Source: Bacteroidales bacterium
GTDB lineage: Bacteria > Bacteroidota > Bacteroidia > Bacteroidales > ML635J-15
Direction of reading: 5' to 3'
Length of the DNA stretch: 64,000 bases
Assembly: GCA_017651185.1 (NCBI GenBank)
Contig: JAGCDJ010000027.1
Span: 62,001-126,000, forward strand
A model generated the notes under the pieces. That model worked only from the letters and a program-made list of their open reading frames with translations. It had not been told where the DNA came from and did not search any database. Positions 63,652-64,000 of this stretch are shown here, in pieces. Within the stretch, counting starts at the first letter, position 1, and every line of letters starts with the position of its first letter. A program made the position numbers and the translations under genes.

Positions 63652-64000
63652 AATTCTATTGTATGTTTAAGTGTTACTTCGCAGCCGATATTTTCTTTAA
63701 ACTCGCATAGTCCATAATTAGGAATGCCATCTTCGGTTGAGGGACCTATATCCAAAATCTGAATATTTGTTTGAGAATAATATTCAAAAACCTTATACGT
63801 GAAAAAATTCATTGTTCGCAAATGCGAATAATGTGGCAAATCGCCCCAATATATTACTTGCGCCATATCTTTCGCAACATGGAATACTTGTGCAGCTGCA
63901 ACATCTATTCCATCATGCGACATCACAAAAAAATCAGCCTTAATTATCTTTCGAGTAGCAAGAACATCCTTCAATGTCATACGTAATGGAAAACCGCGTT
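63648..64000 (-). CDS. GNAT/FemAB-like protein, C-terminal part (cut by window edge)
   Basis: The frame is open to the right edge and an internal ATG at 63980 is not convincing as the start, because codons before it continue a plausible protein (RGFPLRMTL). The visible 117 residues contain KIIKADFFVMSHDGIDVAAAQVFHV, AQVIYWGD and LDIGPSTEDGIPNYGLCEFKENIGC. This looks like the C-terminal acyltransferase half of a GNAT/FemAB-like protein found in amino-sugar loci. It overlaps the formyltransferase by four bases. What precedes it cannot be seen. Confidence 0.65.
   Translation of the reverse strand, partial: RGFPLRMTLKDVLATRKIIKADFFVMSHDGIDVAAAQVFHVAKDMAQVIYWGDLPHYSHLRTMNFFTYKVFEYYSQTNIQILDIGPSTEDGIPNYGLCEFKENIGCEVTLKHTIEL

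Overview
The window looks like chromosome of a Bacteroidota member, most likely order Bacteroidales. Three things point there. Many promoters carry the Bacteroidota -7 box TAnnTTTG, several with a TTTG element 19-20 bases upstream. A secreted giant protein ends in a gliding/type IX secretion C-terminal domain. The order parA-parB-DUF5683-mltD and a ferredoxin-dependent 2-oxoacid oxidoreductase in the order delta-alpha-beta-gamma are familiar in Bacteroidales. The sequence is AT-rich. No tRNA, rRNA, CRISPR array or replication origin was recognised.

Layout. 1-638: start of a secreted beta-propeller protein running off the left edge. 848-8639: mostly housekeeping genes (serS, recJ, a universal stress protein, trmN6, a TIGR02757 protein, a LysE-type exporter, a Bax-inhibitor-like membrane protein). 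8679-12166: a lipoprotein M3 peptidase convergent with a divergent phosphoglycerate kinase. 12245-17107: a 1428-residue SprB-repeat/PKD protein with a small secreted partner. 17396-22909: YfhO-like membrane protein, dapF, a PHP phosphoesterase and ispG in one tight run. 22926-23904: a REP-associated tyrosine transposase (RAYT) and a small Cys-rich secreted protein. 24670-30772: parA, parB, DUF5683, mltD, ddl, a nitroreductase and a small envelope protein. 30840-38421: polA, glnA, ydcF and a peptidoglycan-salvage pair (NlpC/P60 and NamZ/DUF1343). 38756-42580: accessory genes (a DUF4143 ATPase, a metallophosphatase, a glycosylase-like protein, an MNT/HEPN module) among repeats. 42934-45654: the four-subunit 2-oxoacid:ferredoxin oxidoreductase. 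45852-64000: an almost wholly minus-strand surface-polysaccharide locus.

The polysaccharide locus holds wecB, six glycosyltransferases, an MBOAT acyltransferase with an SGNH-like partner, a hexapeptide acetyltransferase, a GNAT enzyme, a decayed acyltransferase-3 gene, and at the right edge a DegT aminotransferase, a formyltransferase and a FemAB/GNAT-like protein. The last three suggest an N-acylated, probably N-formylated, amino sugar. Two AAA-type ATPase genes with their own promoter or palindromic leaders sit inside this locus, and a third lies in the accessory region.

The most unusual signals are these: a REP-like palindrome inside the RAYT gene with related palindromes about 19 kb away beside the MNT/HEPN cassette; a palindrome cluster in front of a DUF4143 ATPase; a phosphoglycerate kinase with several altered signature motifs; and several short tandem repeats between genes. 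Several start codons are moved from the longest reading frame because a terminator, promoter or signal peptide lies inside the extension.
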